Shown: positions 25,753-34,613 of the stretch, in pieces
Layout of the letters: every line of letters starts with the position of its first letter
How positions within the stretch are numbered: the stretch's first letter is position 1
Assembly (NCBI GenBank): GCA_905192745.1
Contig: CAJJLZ010000006.1
Coordinates: 1-64,000, forward strand
Length of the DNA: 64,000 nt
DNA from: an uncultured Oscillospiraceae bacterium
Lineage (GTDB): Bacteria > Bacillota > Clostridia > Oscillospirales > Acutalibacteraceae
Reading direction: 5' to 3'
Position numbers and translations under genes: made by a program
Notes under the pieces: generated by a model
Database searches by the model: none
Seen by the model: only the letters and a program-made list of their open reading frames with translations
What the model was told of the DNA's origin: nothing

Positions 25753-25782
25753 AAAAGGACGGAATCTGCATTCCGTCCTTTT
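25753..25782 (+). terminator. Terminator of the unknown gene
   Basis: 12-bp perfect stem AAAAGGACGGAA (25753-25764) / TTCCGTCCTTTT (25771-25782), 12 bases after the stop codon. Confidence 0.8.
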
Positions 25783-25796
25783 ATGCAAAAGAAAAT

Positions 25797-25810
25797 CGAA
25801 CATATGTGCG
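25797..25810 (+). promoter_or_regulatory. LexA (SOS) box before recA
   Basis: CGAACATATGTGCG matches the Gram-positive LexA/DinR consensus CGAACRNRYGTTYG at all but one fixed position. It lies 19 bases before the recA -35 element, where LexA would block RNA polymerase. Confidence 0.7.
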
Positions 25811-25828
25811 AAAATTTCCGGAAAACGG

Positions 25829-25857
25829 TTGCTTTTCTTGAAAGAGTCCAGTATAAT
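25829..25857 (+). promoter_or_regulatory. recA promoter
   Basis: -35 TTGCTT (25829-25834), 17-bp spacer, -10 TATAAT (25852-25857). Confidence 0.7.
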
Positions 25858-25943
25858 AAAAACATCGCGGATGCGTCGGTAAAAAATTTACGCATTATAG
25901 GCATTACACGGATTCTTTAAAAAGAAACCGGAACAGGGGAAGG

Positions 25944-27089
25944 ATGAAGGATATGGCGGCGGACGATAAAAAAAAGAGCACGGTGGAAGACAGCAAGAAA
26001 AAGGCGTTGGAGCTGGCTCTTCAGCAGATTGAAAAGAATTACGGAAAAGGTGCCGTAATGCGCCTTGGGCAGAACAGCGCCATGAATGTGGAGTGTATTC
26101 CGACCGGCTCCCTGATGCTGGATGCCGCGCTGGGCATCGGCGGCCTTCCCCGCGGACGGATTATTGAAATATACGGCCCGGAAGCTTCGGGCAAGACGAC
26201 CCTGGCGCTTCACGCTGTGGCGGAAGCGCAGAAGATGGGCGGGGAGGCGGCGTTTATTGACGTGGAACATGCCCTCGATCCCGTGTACGCCAAGGCGCTG
26301 GGGGTGGACGTGGATTCCCTTCTGGTTTCTCAGCCGGATACCGGCGAGCAGGCGCTGGAAATCGCCGAAGCGCTGATTCGTTCCGGCGCGGTGGATATCG
26401 TCGTTATCGACTCGGTCGCCGCGCTGGTTCCCCGCGCGGAGATCGAAGGGGATATGGGAGACAGTCATGTCGGTCTGCAGGCGCGTTTGATGTCTCAGGC
26501 CATGCGGAAACTGGCGGGCGCGGTCTCCAAATCGCAGTGCATGGCGGTGTTTATCAACCAGCTTCGTCTGAAGGTCGGCGTGGTTTATGGCAACCCGGAA
26601 GTTACCGCCGGCGGCAATGCGCTGAAATACTATGCGTCGGTCCGGCTGGATGTCCGCCGCACCGAAACCCTGAAGGCGGGAGGAGAGCCGATCGGTTCCC
26701 ATACCCGGGTCCGGGTGGTCAAGAACAAGGTCGCGCCGCCGTTCAAAGAGGCGGAATTCGACATTATGTACGGTCAGGGTATCTCCCATGAGGGAGAGCT
26801 GCTGGATATCGCCGTGAAACTGGGATTCATTCAGAAATCCGGAGCATGGTTCTCCTATAAGGAAAACCGCCTCGCTCAGGGCCGCGATAACGCAAAGGAA
26901 GCCGTTAAGAACGATCCGGCGCTGATGAAGGAGCTGGAGACGTTGGTTCGCGCCAATCTGGATAAGCTGAATCCTTCCGCCAGAGTGGCGCCGCTGCCTT
27001 CCACACCGGTGGAGATTCCGCTGGAAGCCGCCGCCAAGGTCAGCGCTCCTGCCGCCAAGGCGAAGATCGATATTTCTGTTGACGACTGA
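25944..27089 (+). CDS. recA: Recombinase RecA
   Basis: Forms filaments on single-stranded DNA, exchanges strands and triggers LexA self-cleavage. 381 residues. Walker A GPEASGKTTLALHAVAEAQ near residue 78, Walker B VDIVVIDSVAALVP near 150, L1/L2 region GDSHVGLQARLMSQAMRKL and the MAW-like FINQLRLKVGV block. The C-terminal tail is Ala/Pro-rich and ends in the usual acidic residues (DDISVDD-like). ATG 25953 (MAADDK) has better Shine-Dalgarno spacing than ATG 25944 and may be the true start. Confidence 0.97.
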   Translation: MKDMAADDKKKSTVEDSKKKALELALQQIEKNYGKGAVMRLGQNSAMNVECIPTGSLMLDAALGIGGLPRGRIIEIYGPEASGKTTLALHAVAEAQKMGGEAAFIDVEHALDPVYAKALGVDVDSLLVSQPDTGEQALEIAEALIRSGAVDIVVIDSVAALVPRAEIEGDMGDSHVGLQARLMSQAMRKLAGAVSKSQCMAVFINQLRLKVGVVYGNPEVTAGGNALKYYASVRLDVRRTETLKAGGEPIGSHTRVRVVKNKVAPPFKEAEFDIMYGQGISHEGELLDIAVKLGFIQKSGAWFSYKENRLAQGRDNAKEAVKNDPALMKELETLVRANLDKLNPSARVAPLPSTPVEIPLEAAAKVSAPAAKAKIDISVDD

Positions 27090-27177
27090 CGGACAAGGAA
27101 CAGGGATGAGCGCGCGCTCTCTTAAAATGTCCCGTCGCTTTTCCGATATCGCCGAAGGAAAGGGCGGAAACACCAAA

Positions 27178-27861
27178 ATGATGATTACGGAACTGCGCAA
27201 ACGCCGCGGCCGCCTCGTCCTGCTCGTGTTGGACGGGGAACCGGCGATGACCGTGGACGCCCGTACCTTCGAGGAGTCGCCCTATCGGGTCGGCTCCTCG
27301 TTGTCGGATGAGGAACTGAAAGCCCTGCTGGAAGAATCCGCCCGTCGCCGCGCCCGGGAACGGGCGGTCTATCTTCTGTCCCGGAGCGACCATTCCCGCC
27401 GGGGGCTGGAGGAAAAGCTGCGCCGGGATGCGGACGCCGCGGTGGCCGCCGAAACCGCGGCGCGGATGGAAGAACTCGGATATGTGGACGACGAGCGGTA
27501 CGCGTACCGGCTGGCGGAAGAACTGACCGGACGGAAGCTGTATCCCCGCCGCCGCGCCGTGCAGGAGCTCTGCAGCCGGGGGGTGGCCCGGGAACTTGCC
27601 GCCCAGGCGGTGGAGGCAACGGAAAAAGACGATCTCGAGAAAGCTCTTGAACTGCTGGCGAAAAAACAGTATAATAGGCTGCATGATGAGAACGGACGGC
27701 GGAAAGCGGCCGCTTCGCTGGCGCGCTTCGGGTTCGACGGCGGAACGGTCCGCCGCGCTTTGTCGATATGGGACGAAGGCGAAGAGGATGCGGCCGGCGC
27801 CGACTGGGGTTCCGACGCTCTGCTTGACGGGGCGGCGTATCCGGAAAACGACGGCCTGTAA
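27178..27861 (+). CDS. recX: Regulatory protein RecX
   Basis: Binds RecA filaments and modulates their growth. 227 residues from ATG 27178; this start aligns with the N-terminal strand of Bacillus RecX (MITELRKRRGRLVLLVLDGE resembles its ITKI...FNIFLDDKYAFSVD). An ATG at 27106 with AAGGA would give 251 residues. Three-helix RecX repeats are visible: RERAVYLLSRSDHSRRGLEE, ARMEELGYVDDERYAYRLAE and LCSRGVARELAAQAVE. It lies directly downstream of recA, so it is probably SOS-induced with it. Confidence 0.9.
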   Translation: MMITELRKRRGRLVLLVLDGEPAMTVDARTFEESPYRVGSSLSDEELKALLEESARRRARERAVYLLSRSDHSRRGLEEKLRRDADAAVAAETAARMEELGYVDDERYAYRLAEELTGRKLYPRRRAVQELCSRGVARELAAQAVEATEKDDLEKALELLAKKQYNRLHDENGRRKAAASLARFGFDGGTVRRALSIWDEGEEDAAGADWGSDALLDGAAYPENDGL

Positions 27862-27935
27862 GCATTCGCTGTATTGCCGGCCCGCTTTGCGGGGCGGCGA
27901 AGGGGGCTCCGTTCCTCGGAAAGGTTGGTTTATCC

Positions 27936-29267
27936 ATGGCATATAAAGTGGGAATGGTCTCCCTCGGATGTCCCAAGAATCAGATGGATGCCGAATTGAT
28001 GCTCGGTCGTCTGCGGGACGCCGGGATCGAGTTGACGGCGGAGAGCGGTCTGGCCGATGTGGTGATCGTAAATACCTGCGGCTTTATTGAGGACGCGAAA
28101 AAGGAATCCATCGAAAATATTCTGGAATTTGCCCAGTTGAAAAAGGAAGGGCAGATCAGGAAGATCATCGTGACCGGCTGCATGGCCGAACGGTATAAAG
28201 ACGAACTGCTGAAGGAACTGCCGGAATGCGACGCCGTGCTGGGTCTCGGCGCCAACGGCGATATTGTGGAAGCGGTGGAAACCGTCCTGCGGGGCGAGCG
28301 GATGGCCCGTTTTCCGGACAAGGGGTGCTGGAGTCTGGAAGGAAACCGGCTGCAGACCACCCCGGATTTCTTCGCCTATCTGCGGATCGGGGACGGCTGC
28401 AATAACTGCTGTACCTATTGCGCGATCCCGCTTATCCGCGGCCGGCTGCGCAGCAGAGACAGGGACGCGGTGGTGGAGGAAGCGCGCGGACTGGCGGAGC
28501 GCGGGGTGAAGGAACTTACCCTCGTGGCGCAGGATACGACGCTCTACGGCGCGGACTGGGATGGGGAATCCCATCTCCCCGAGCTGTTGGAGCGGCTCTG
28601 TGAAATCGAGGGCCTGCGCTGGATTCGGCTGCTTTACTGCTATCCGGAACATATCACCGATCGTCTGCTGGACGTGATCGCCGCACAGGATAAAATGGCG
28701 AAATATATGGATATCCCGATTCAGCACGCGAACGGAAAGGTGCTCGCCGCTATGAACCGGCCGGGTGATGCCGCCTCCCTGAAAGCGCTGCTTCGCCATA
28801 TCCGGGAAAAGGTTCCGGGTATCGTTCTGCGTACCACGGTGATGACCGGTTTCCCCGGCGAGGGAAAAAAGGAGTTTGCCGAGCTGTGCGAATTCATTAA
28901 GGAAATGCGCTTCGAACGGCTGGGCTGCTTCGCCTTTTCGCCGGAGGAGGGTACCAAAGCCGCTCTTCTGCCGAATCCGGTGGAGGAAAAGGAAAAACAG
29001 CGCCGCCGGGATATTGTCATGGAAGAGCAGACGCTGATTACCGACCGGTACAACCGTTCGCGGGTGGGGAAAACTCTCGACGTACTGGTGGAAAGCTACG
29101 ACCGATACGCGGAATGCTGGTTCGGCCGCAGTGAAGCCGACGCGCCGGATATCGACTGCAAGGTGTTCTTTGCCGGCGGACCGCGGGACGTTCGCCCGGG
29201 CGATTTTGTCCGTGTGAAAATTACCGATGTGCTCGATTGGGACCTGATGGGAGAACGGGTGAAATAA
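27936..29267 (+). CDS. rimO: Ribosomal protein S12 methylthiotransferase
   Basis: Radical-SAM enzyme that methylthiolates a conserved Asp of ribosomal protein S12. 443 residues. The UPF0004 domain has three cluster cysteines (SLGCPKNQMDAE, NTCGFIEDAK, VTGCMAERYK). The radical-SAM motif CNNCCTYC near residue 155 supplies the C-x3-C-x2-C set, and a TRAM domain ends the protein. The opening VGMVSLGCPKNQMDAE separates RimO from the tRNA-modifying MiaB. Confidence 0.96.
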   Translation: MAYKVGMVSLGCPKNQMDAELMLGRLRDAGIELTAESGLADVVIVNTCGFIEDAKKESIENILEFAQLKKEGQIRKIIVTGCMAERYKDELLKELPECDAVLGLGANGDIVEAVETVLRGERMARFPDKGCWSLEGNRLQTTPDFFAYLRIGDGCNNCCTYCAIPLIRGRLRSRDRDAVVEEARGLAERGVKELTLVAQDTTLYGADWDGESHLPELLERLCEIEGLRWIRLLYCYPEHITDRLLDVIAAQDKMAKYMDIPIQHANGKVLAAMNRPGDAASLKALLRHIREKVPGIVLRTTVMTGFPGEGKKEFAELCEFIKEMRFERLGCFAFSPEEGTKAALLPNPVEEKEKQRRRDIVMEEQTLITDRYNRSRVGKTLDVLVESYDRYAECWFGRSEADAPDIDCKVFFAGGPRDVRPGDFVRVKITDVLDWDLMGERVK

Positions 29268-29348
29268 ACCGCTCCGGGGCCGCACGGCCTGAAAAGAAAG
29301 ACTACCTGTAAAGCGTATTGCCTTGTCAGTGCGCGGCAGGGGAAAGGG

Positions 29349-29987
29349 ATGGTCTTGAAATTGACGACGACCAACCAAAAGCTGAATCTTAACACTCCCA
29401 ATAAACTGACGATTCTGCGGGTGTTTTTATCACCCTTGGTACTGCTTTTTCTGATACTGGATTTCCCGTTTCACAATCTGGTTGCGATGGCGGTGTTCGG
29501 CGCGGCCGCGCTGACCGATCTGTTTGACGGACGGATCGCCCGCTCCCGCAATCTGGTGACGAATCTGGGAAAATTTCTCGACCCCATTGCGGATAAGATG
29601 CTGACGACCGCCGCCTTTCTCGGCTTTCTGGTCATCGGGCGTCTGGATGTCTGGGCGGTGATGCTGGTGCTGACCCGGGAATTTATGGTGGCGACCATCC
29701 GGATGCTGGCGGCAAAGGACGACGTGGTGGTGGCGGCGGATTTCGCCGGCAAGGCGAAAACGGTCGCCCAGTTCGTCTCCATCCTCTTTTTGTTTGCCGC
29801 GCTGGAGTTCGCCTCTTGGCAGGACACCCTGCTGGCCGGATTCGCATTGCCGGACAGTCTCTTTTCCATCCCGTTAATCGTCGGCCATGCGTTGATCTGG
29901 GTGTCGGTGGTTTTGACCGTGATTTCCGGATGCCAGTACGTCTGGAGCTACCGCCGGTATCTGATGGATTCGGCGGAGGAAAATTAA
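29349..29987 (+). CDS. pgsA: CDP-diacylglycerol-glycerol-3-phosphate 3-phosphatidyltransferase
   Basis: Makes phosphatidylglycerol phosphate at the inner membrane. 212 residues with about five membrane helices. The CDP-alcohol phosphotransferase signature D-x2-DG-x2-AR-x8-G-x3-D-x3-D is complete (DLFDGRIARS ... LGKFLDPIADK, about residues 56-82). The opening LNTPNKLTILRVFLSP is typical of PgsA. In many Firmicutes pgsA lies near recA/rimO-type genes, as here. Confidence 0.94.
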   Translation: MVLKLTTTNQKLNLNTPNKLTILRVFLSPLVLLFLILDFPFHNLVAMAVFGAAALTDLFDGRIARSRNLVTNLGKFLDPIADKMLTTAAFLGFLVIGRLDVWAVMLVLTREFMVATIRMLAAKDDVVVAADFAGKAKTVAQFVSILFLFAALEFASWQDTLLAGFALPDSLFSIPLIVGHALIWVSVVLTVISGCQYVWSYRRYLMDSAEEN

Positions 29988-30011
29988 GGTGGATTTTTTC
30001 GGAAAATCCGC

Positions 30012-30017
30012 TATAAT
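30012..30017 (+). promoter_or_regulatory. -10 element for the cysE-cysS leader
   Basis: Consensus TATAAT, but the -35 region (about 29989-29994, GTGGAT) is poor. It is placed correctly to start the T-box transcript. Confidence 0.45.
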
Positions 30018-30061
30018 GGAATAACGGGAGGCTTCACGGCCTTTTGTCCTGAAAATTTTAT

Positions 30062-30354
30062 ATTCCTGATGTGATGACCGGGAGAAGTACCCGTTTTCCT
30101 CCGCAGCAGAGAAGGCGCGCCGGACGTTCGTCCGAAGCTGAAAGCGCGCCCGGCGGAAGGCCGGCGAAATGCACCCGTTAACACGGCAAGGGGAGAGGGC
30201 TTTTTCGAAAGGCGCTGTGTGCGTGTTTTCGGTCGATGCCCGCGTATCCTGCCGCGGCTGCCGCCGTTACCGGCTTTGAGTAAAATCCGGAGTGGAACCG
30301 TGTGAACCCGCACCTCCGTTGCCTCGCTTTATGCGGGGCGACGGAGGTTTTTTA
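30062..30354 (+). promoter_or_regulatory. Cysteine T-box leader with terminator
   Basis: Stem I begins at GATGACCGGGAGAAGTACCCG. The specifier loop GAAATGCACCCG carries TGC (30170-30172), a Cys codon. The T-box sequence GGAGTGGAACCGTG lies at 30289-30302, followed by a terminator with stem CCTCCGTTGCCTCGC / GCGGGGCGACGGAGG and T6 (30313-30353). The T-box bases TGGA would pair with a tRNA ending UCCA, and tRNA-Cys is the species with U at position 73, so specifier and discriminator agree. Uncharged tRNA-Cys should stabilise the antiterminator and turn on cysE and cysS. Confidence 0.88.
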
Positions 30355-30385
30355 ACGCTTTCAAACCTTTACGTCTGGAAAGGAC

Positions 30386-31060
30386 ATGAATTTTACCATG
30401 TTTGAACGCATAAAAGAGGATATCGCCGTTATTCGGGAAAAAGACCCGGCAGCCCGGTCCTCTGTCGAAGTTATGCTGCTGTACAACGGCTTCAAAGCGG
30501 TGCGCGCTTATCGGCGTGCCCACTGGTTTTTCAACCATAACATGAAATTTCTCGCGCGTTGGATATCCCAACGCTGTGTGAGGAAAACCAATATCGAGAT
30601 TCATCCCGGCGCAACGATCGGCCGTCGTCTTTTTATCGATCACGGTACCGGCGTGGTGATCGGAGAAACAACGATTATCGGGGACGATTGTACCATCTAT
30701 CAGGGGGTAACGCTGGGGGGAACGGGAAAGGACAAGGGAAAGCGGCATCCAACCCTCGGCAATCATGTGATGGTCGGTTCCGGCGCCAAAGTGCTCGGCC
30801 CGATCACGATCGGAAATAACGTCCGGATTGCGGCCGGGGCGGTGGTGCTGTCCGAGATTCCGGACGACTGCACCGCTGTCGGCGTTCCCGCGCGGGTTGT
30901 CCGCCGGAACGGCGCTAAAATTGTGGAACTCGATCAGGTGCATATTCCCGATCCGGTGGCGCAGGAGCTCTGCCGGCTGGAATATCGGATCGGTCAACTG
31001 GAACAGGCGCTCGAAAAACAGGGGATTTCCGTTCCGGAGGAGCCGCCGGCAGCCCCGTAA
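30386..31060 (+). CDS. cysE: Serine O-acetyltransferase
   Basis: Acetylates serine to O-acetylserine, the first step of cysteine synthesis. 224 residues. The N-terminal helical part is followed by the left-handed parallel beta-helix of hexapeptide repeats (IEIHPGATIGRRLFIDHGTG, VVIGETTIIGDDCTIYQGVT), with catalytic His/Asp region and GSGAKVLGPITIGNNVRIAA. GGAAAGG precedes the ATG. It is controlled by the cysteine T-box and cotranscribed with cysS, pairing synthesis of cysteine with its loading onto tRNA. Confidence 0.95.
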   Translation: MNFTMFERIKEDIAVIREKDPAARSSVEVMLLYNGFKAVRAYRRAHWFFNHNMKFLARWISQRCVRKTNIEIHPGATIGRRLFIDHGTGVVIGETTIIGDDCTIYQGVTLGGTGKDKGKRHPTLGNHVMVGSGAKVLGPITIGNNVRIAAGAVVLSEIPDDCTAVGVPARVVRRNGAKIVELDQVHIPDPVAQELCRLEYRIGQLEQALEKQGISVPEEPPAAP

Positions 31061-31127
31061 CCGGATGAGCACGCTGTGAACAGACGATAAAAATCCACAC
31101 TATGGAACAGGAAAGGACGATACCGCT

Positions 31128-32525
31128 GTGAAAATCTACAATACGCTGACCCGTCAGAAAGAAGAACTCATCCCTATCGAAGAAGGCAAACTCCGCGTAT
31201 ACGCCTGCGGCCCGACAGTATACGATTATATCCATATCGGCAACGCCCGTCCGCTCTGCGTTTTCGACGTGTTCCGCCGGTATATGGAGTGGCGGGGATG
31301 GAACGTGCGTTTCGTGCAGAATTTCACCGATATCGACGACAAAATTATCCGCCGCGCGAACGAAGAAGGCGTGTCCTACGACGTGATTTCGGAGCGGTAC
31401 ATTGCGGAGTTCTGGACGGATGCCGGAGGGCTCAACGTCCGGAAAGCGACGGTTCATCCCCGCGCGACGGAAAATATCGATGAAATTATCGCCATCATTT
31501 CCGGCCTGATCGATAAAGGCTTTGCATATCGGGCGGAAAACGGGGATGTATATTTCCGCACCAATCATTTTGACGAATACGGAAAACTTTCTCATCAGCC
31601 GTTGGATGACCTGGAATCCGGCGCCCGGATCGACGTCAGCGACCTGAAGGAGGATGCAATGGATTTTGCCCTCTGGAAAGCGGCGAAGCCGGGCGAGCCT
31701 TCCTGGCCCTCGCCGTGGAGCGAAGGCCGTCCGGGCTGGCATATCGAATGCTCCGCCATGGCCCGCCGGTATCTCGGTGAAACCATCGACATTCACTGCG
31801 GCGGGCAGGATCTTATTTTCCCCCATCATGAGAACGAGATTGCCCAGAGCGAATGCTGTAACGGCGTCCCCTTTGCGCGTTACTGGATGCATAACGGTCA
31901 CATCAATGTGGACAACAAAAAGATGTCCAAATCCCTCGGTAATTTCTTTACTGTGCGGGATGTGGCGAAAAAGTACGGCTATGAGCCGATCCGCTTTTTC
32001 CTGATTTCCTCCTCCTATCGCAGCCCGATCAACTATAACGCCGCGGTGATTGAACAGGGAATTGCCGCGCTCGACCGGCTGTATACCTGCCGGGACAACC
32101 TGACCTTTGCGTTGAACGGCGCTCCGGAAAAAGCGGGCAAGGACGAAAATGCCGCTATGGAGGCTTTCCGGGCGCGTCGTCAGCAGTTCATCGACGCCAT
32201 GGAGGACGATCTGAACACTGCGGACGCAATCGCCGCCTTATTTGAACTGGTTCGGGATATCAACGTGGCGGTCGCCGACGCCCCCTCCCGCGGATTATGT
32301 GAGCAGGCGCTTTCCCTGCTGAACGAACTGTGCGGCGTGCTTGGCCTGCTGTATGATCGAAAGCAGGAAATGCTGGATGCGGACGTTGAAGCGATGATTG
32401 CCGCCCGCGCCGAAGCGCGCAAGCAGAAAAACTGGGCCGAGTCCGACCGGATCCGGGACGAATTGAAGGAAATGGGAATTGTACTGGAGGATACGCCGCA
32501 GGGCGTGAAATGGCACCGTCAGTAA
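31128..32525 (+). CDS. cysS: Cysteinyl-tRNA synthetase
   Basis: Charges tRNA-Cys. 465 residues from a GTG start with GAAAGGAC upstream. Class I signatures: HIGH as HIGN (YDYIHIGNARP), KMSKS as KKMSKSLGNFF near residue 265, and zinc ligands at YACGPT, ECSAM and FPHHENE. The DALR/anticodon-binding region follows. It shares the T-box transcript with cysE. Confidence 0.97.
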   Translation: MKIYNTLTRQKEELIPIEEGKLRVYACGPTVYDYIHIGNARPLCVFDVFRRYMEWRGWNVRFVQNFTDIDDKIIRRANEEGVSYDVISERYIAEFWTDAGGLNVRKATVHPRATENIDEIIAIISGLIDKGFAYRAENGDVYFRTNHFDEYGKLSHQPLDDLESGARIDVSDLKEDAMDFALWKAAKPGEPSWPSPWSEGRPGWHIECSAMARRYLGETIDIHCGGQDLIFPHHENEIAQSECCNGVPFARYWMHNGHINVDNKKMSKSLGNFFTVRDVAKKYGYEPIRFFLISSSYRSPINYNAAVIEQGIAALDRLYTCRDNLTFALNGAPEKAGKDENAAMEAFRARRQQFIDAMEDDLNTADAIAALFELVRDINVAVADAPSRGLCEQALSLLNELCGVLGLLYDRKQEMLDADVEAMIAARAEARKQKNWAESDRIRDELKEMGIVLEDTPQGVKWHRQ

Positions 32526-32579
32526 AATTTCCTGCGGCCTGTTTTCCGGCGGCGGCCCTTCCCATCCGCGTCCCTTTTG

Positions 32580-32588
32580 TGCTATAAT
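32580..32588 (+). promoter_or_regulatory. Extended -10 promoter of the PfkB-family gene
   Basis: TGC followed by TATAAT (32583-32588), with no good -35. Transcription would start near 32595, which excludes an in-frame ATG at 32587 as the start of the kinase. Confidence 0.5.
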
Positions 32589-32682
32589 GACAGCGTTCCG
32601 CCGGCAAAGGCCGGTATGGTATGAGGAAACGGCTGGCGGATATAACGTCGGTGCAGGTCGGTATAGAAAGAAGAGATCAGCT

Positions 32683-33612
32683 TTGCATAGAAATATTCTG
32701 AGCGTGACGTTGAATCCTTCCATTGACGTGACCCTTTGGTCGGACGGGCTTCACCCCGACAAGGCCAACCGGGTGCTGGATGAGATGCGGGAAATCGGCG
32801 GAAAAGGGATTAATGTGTCCAGAGTGGTGCATTCCTTTGGCCAGGAGACCCTCTGTCTCGCCGTTGCGGGAGAGGACAACTGCCGGGAATTCGCCGGTTA
32901 TCTGGAGAGGGAAAGCCTGCGCTATGAGTTTATTAAAATACAGGGCGCGGTGCGGGAGAATCTCACCCTCCGCTGCGATGGTCAGACCATCAAGCTTAAT
33001 CGGAAGGGGCCGGCGCTCTCCGAAATGATGATCGGGGCGCTGATGGCGCTGATCCGGTTCCGGATGCGGCCGGGCGATATTGTCGTGTTTGCCGGCAGCC
33101 TGCCGGAAAATGTATCCGTACGGGATTATGTGGAGCTGATTCTCGCGGTCAAGAATACGGGGGTGTTGGTGGCGGTGGACAGCGATCTGCTGTCGCTGGA
33201 GGACTACCGCCGGATTTCTCCCTGGCTGATTAAGCCGAATATTCATGAACTGCGGCATATTGTGAAGGTAATGGGAACCACCATTGACGACGTGGCGGAC
33301 GCCGCCCGCGTCCTGCGGGACAGCGGGGTGGAAAACGTCGTGGTTTCCCTTGGCGGGAACGGGCTGGTTTGCGTATCCGGCGACCGGATGATTCGTGCCG
33401 CCGTTCCGCAGGTGGAAGTGAAGTCCACCGTCGGCGCGGGAGACAGCGCGCTTGCCGGATTTATTGTCGGCTTTGTCAAGGAATATGAGCTCCCGGAATG
33501 CGTCCGGCTGGCCGCTGCCTGCGGTACGGCCTGCGCTATGCGGGACGGAACACTGCTTGCCACGAAGGAAACGGCGGCCGCTCTGCTGGATCGGATCGAA
33601 GTCCGGGAATAG
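32683..33612 (+). CDS. PfkB-family sugar-phosphate kinase, probably 1-phosphofructokinase
   Basis: 309 residues from TTG 32683, which has AAGAAGAG upstream and lies downstream of the promoter. Family features: N-terminal ILSVTLNPSIDVTLW, substrate loop EIGGKGINVSRVVHSFG, and the second PfkB signature STVGAGDSALAGFIVGFV near residue 250 with the catalytic Asp. The opening and the GGKGxNV loop fit the 1-phosphofructokinase/tagatose-6-phosphate kinase branch. No fructose PTS or FruR gene is adjacent, so the physiological substrate is not settled. Confidence 0.88.
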   Translation: MHRNILSVTLNPSIDVTLWSDGLHPDKANRVLDEMREIGGKGINVSRVVHSFGQETLCLAVAGEDNCREFAGYLERESLRYEFIKIQGAVRENLTLRCDGQTIKLNRKGPALSEMMIGALMALIRFRMRPGDIVVFAGSLPENVSVRDYVELILAVKNTGVLVAVDSDLLSLEDYRRISPWLIKPNIHELRHIVKVMGTTIDDVADAARVLRDSGVENVVVSLGGNGLVCVSGDRMIRAAVPQVEVKSTVGAGDSALAGFIVGFVKEYELPECVRLAAACGTACAMRDGTLLATKETAAALLDRIEVRE

Positions 33613-33708
33613 GCGGGGCAGCGGGGTATAGAAGCAGATGAAGCGGGGGCGGAACGTACGGATGATAAACGAACGCCGCCGCCCATGCGTTCAAGGAAGG
33701 AGCCGGTT

Positions 33709-34299
33709 GTGAAGATTTCCCGTTTTCTCAAAACGATTCTGTATCTGGTTTTGACGGCGATTTTGCTGGGGGTATCCACCTCGCTCCAGCTGGCGTTCCA
33801 TCGTCAGGAGGGCTTGGCGAACGCCTATTTTCAATCGAATCTGTATCTGTTTATCATGGCGGCGGTCTGCCTTGGCACGGCCGTCTATTCTTACCGCGCT
33901 TATACCCGCCGGCATCGGGAGCACGCGGTCGATTCCCTCTTTCTGCTTCTGCTTGGAATCGTGCTGATGATCGCCGCCATCCTGACGATGGTGAATTTCG
34001 GCGGTTTGGACGAAGAGTTTACCGAAGCAGGCTGCACGGCCGCCAACGTCAATATTGTGCTGATGTCGGCTCTGCCGCTGCCGTTTTTGATCCGGTCAAT
34101 CATACTTGCCTTTTCCTGCGGGCAGTATGAACCGTCCCGCAGGACGCCCGCTTTGATCGCCTGCGGCGTGGTAACAGTCGCCTATGTGCTGTGTCTGGCG
34201 CTGGGCGGAATGATGCAGATGGTACGGTATGAACCGGCTTCGTCCTATTCCACGTCCTCTTCGCCGGAGGAGGATATGCCGGACGAAGCGTTCCTGTAA
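33709..34299 (+). CDS. Four-helix membrane protein of unknown function
   Basis: 196 residues from GTG 33709, six bases after AAGGAAGGAG. Four hydrophobic segments: about residues 7-25 (TILYLVLTAILLGVSTSL), 39-57, 75-95 (LFLLLLGIVLMIAAILTMV) and 145-167, plus one weaker. The C-terminal tail is Ser/Pro/Glu-rich (SYSTSSSPEEDMPDEA) and probably cytoplasmic. No catalytic motif is visible and I recognise no family. A terminator follows, so it may be cotranscribed with the PfkB-family kinase 96 bp upstream. Confidence 0.7.
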   Translation: MKISRFLKTILYLVLTAILLGVSTSLQLAFHRQEGLANAYFQSNLYLFIMAAVCLGTAVYSYRAYTRRHREHAVDSLFLLLLGIVLMIAAILTMVNFGGLDEEFTEAGCTAANVNIVLMSALPLPFLIRSIILAFSCGQYEPSRRTPALIACGVVTVAYVLCLALGGMMQMVRYEPASSYSTSSSPEEDMPDEAFL

Positions 34300-34328
34300 A
34301 GAGGGCGCTTCCCCCGTTGAAAATTGCT

Positions 34329-34358
34329 TGCGGGCCATGAAAATGGCCCGCATTTTTG
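34329..34358 (+). terminator. Terminator after the membrane protein gene
   Basis: Stem TGCGGGCCAT (34329-34338) / ATGGCCCGCA (34343-34352) with loop GAAA, then T5GT4. The same stem core recurs at 40731 and 56398. Confidence 0.85.
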
Positions 34359-34478
34359 TTTTCCAGCCGCAGAATTCGGTTTTCCTTCGGTTCCCGTATA
34401 GTTTATGCATGGTAAGCGGCCTCTCGGGATATGCTAACCGTAACGCCGAAAGGTCCGGACGAAAAGGAGACAGGAATC

Positions 34479-34574
34479 ATGAGGGATGGGAAAGAAAAGA
34501 CAGCGCGGGCGGGTTTGCGTATCGAAGGAATGGCCTGCGGGCGCTGTGAGAAACGGGTGGAAACGGTTCTTTGA
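34479..34574 (+). pseudogene. Truncated heavy-metal-associated (CopZ-like) domain
   Basis: 31 codons, ATG 34479 to TGA 34572-34574, with AAAAGGAG upstream. The product contains LRIEGMACGRCEKRVETVL, the first strand and metal-binding M-x-C-x2-C helix start of an HMA domain, but the remaining ~45 residues of that ~65-residue fold are missing. The frame continues without another stop into the thioredoxin gene, with the TGA as the only interruption. It may be a decayed gene, a short metal-binding peptide or a leader peptide coupled to trxA. The motif is clear; its function is not. Confidence 0.5.
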
Positions 34575-34613
34575 AATCTGCTTGAAACCGGAGATATACT
34601 TGAAAAAGAAAGG

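Noticed and set aside
34572..34574. UGA between the HMA fragment and trxA as a selenocysteine codon
   Set aside because: The position in an HMA domain is not a redox site, and no SECIS-like hairpin could be recognised just downstream. It is kept only as a remote option in the findings.
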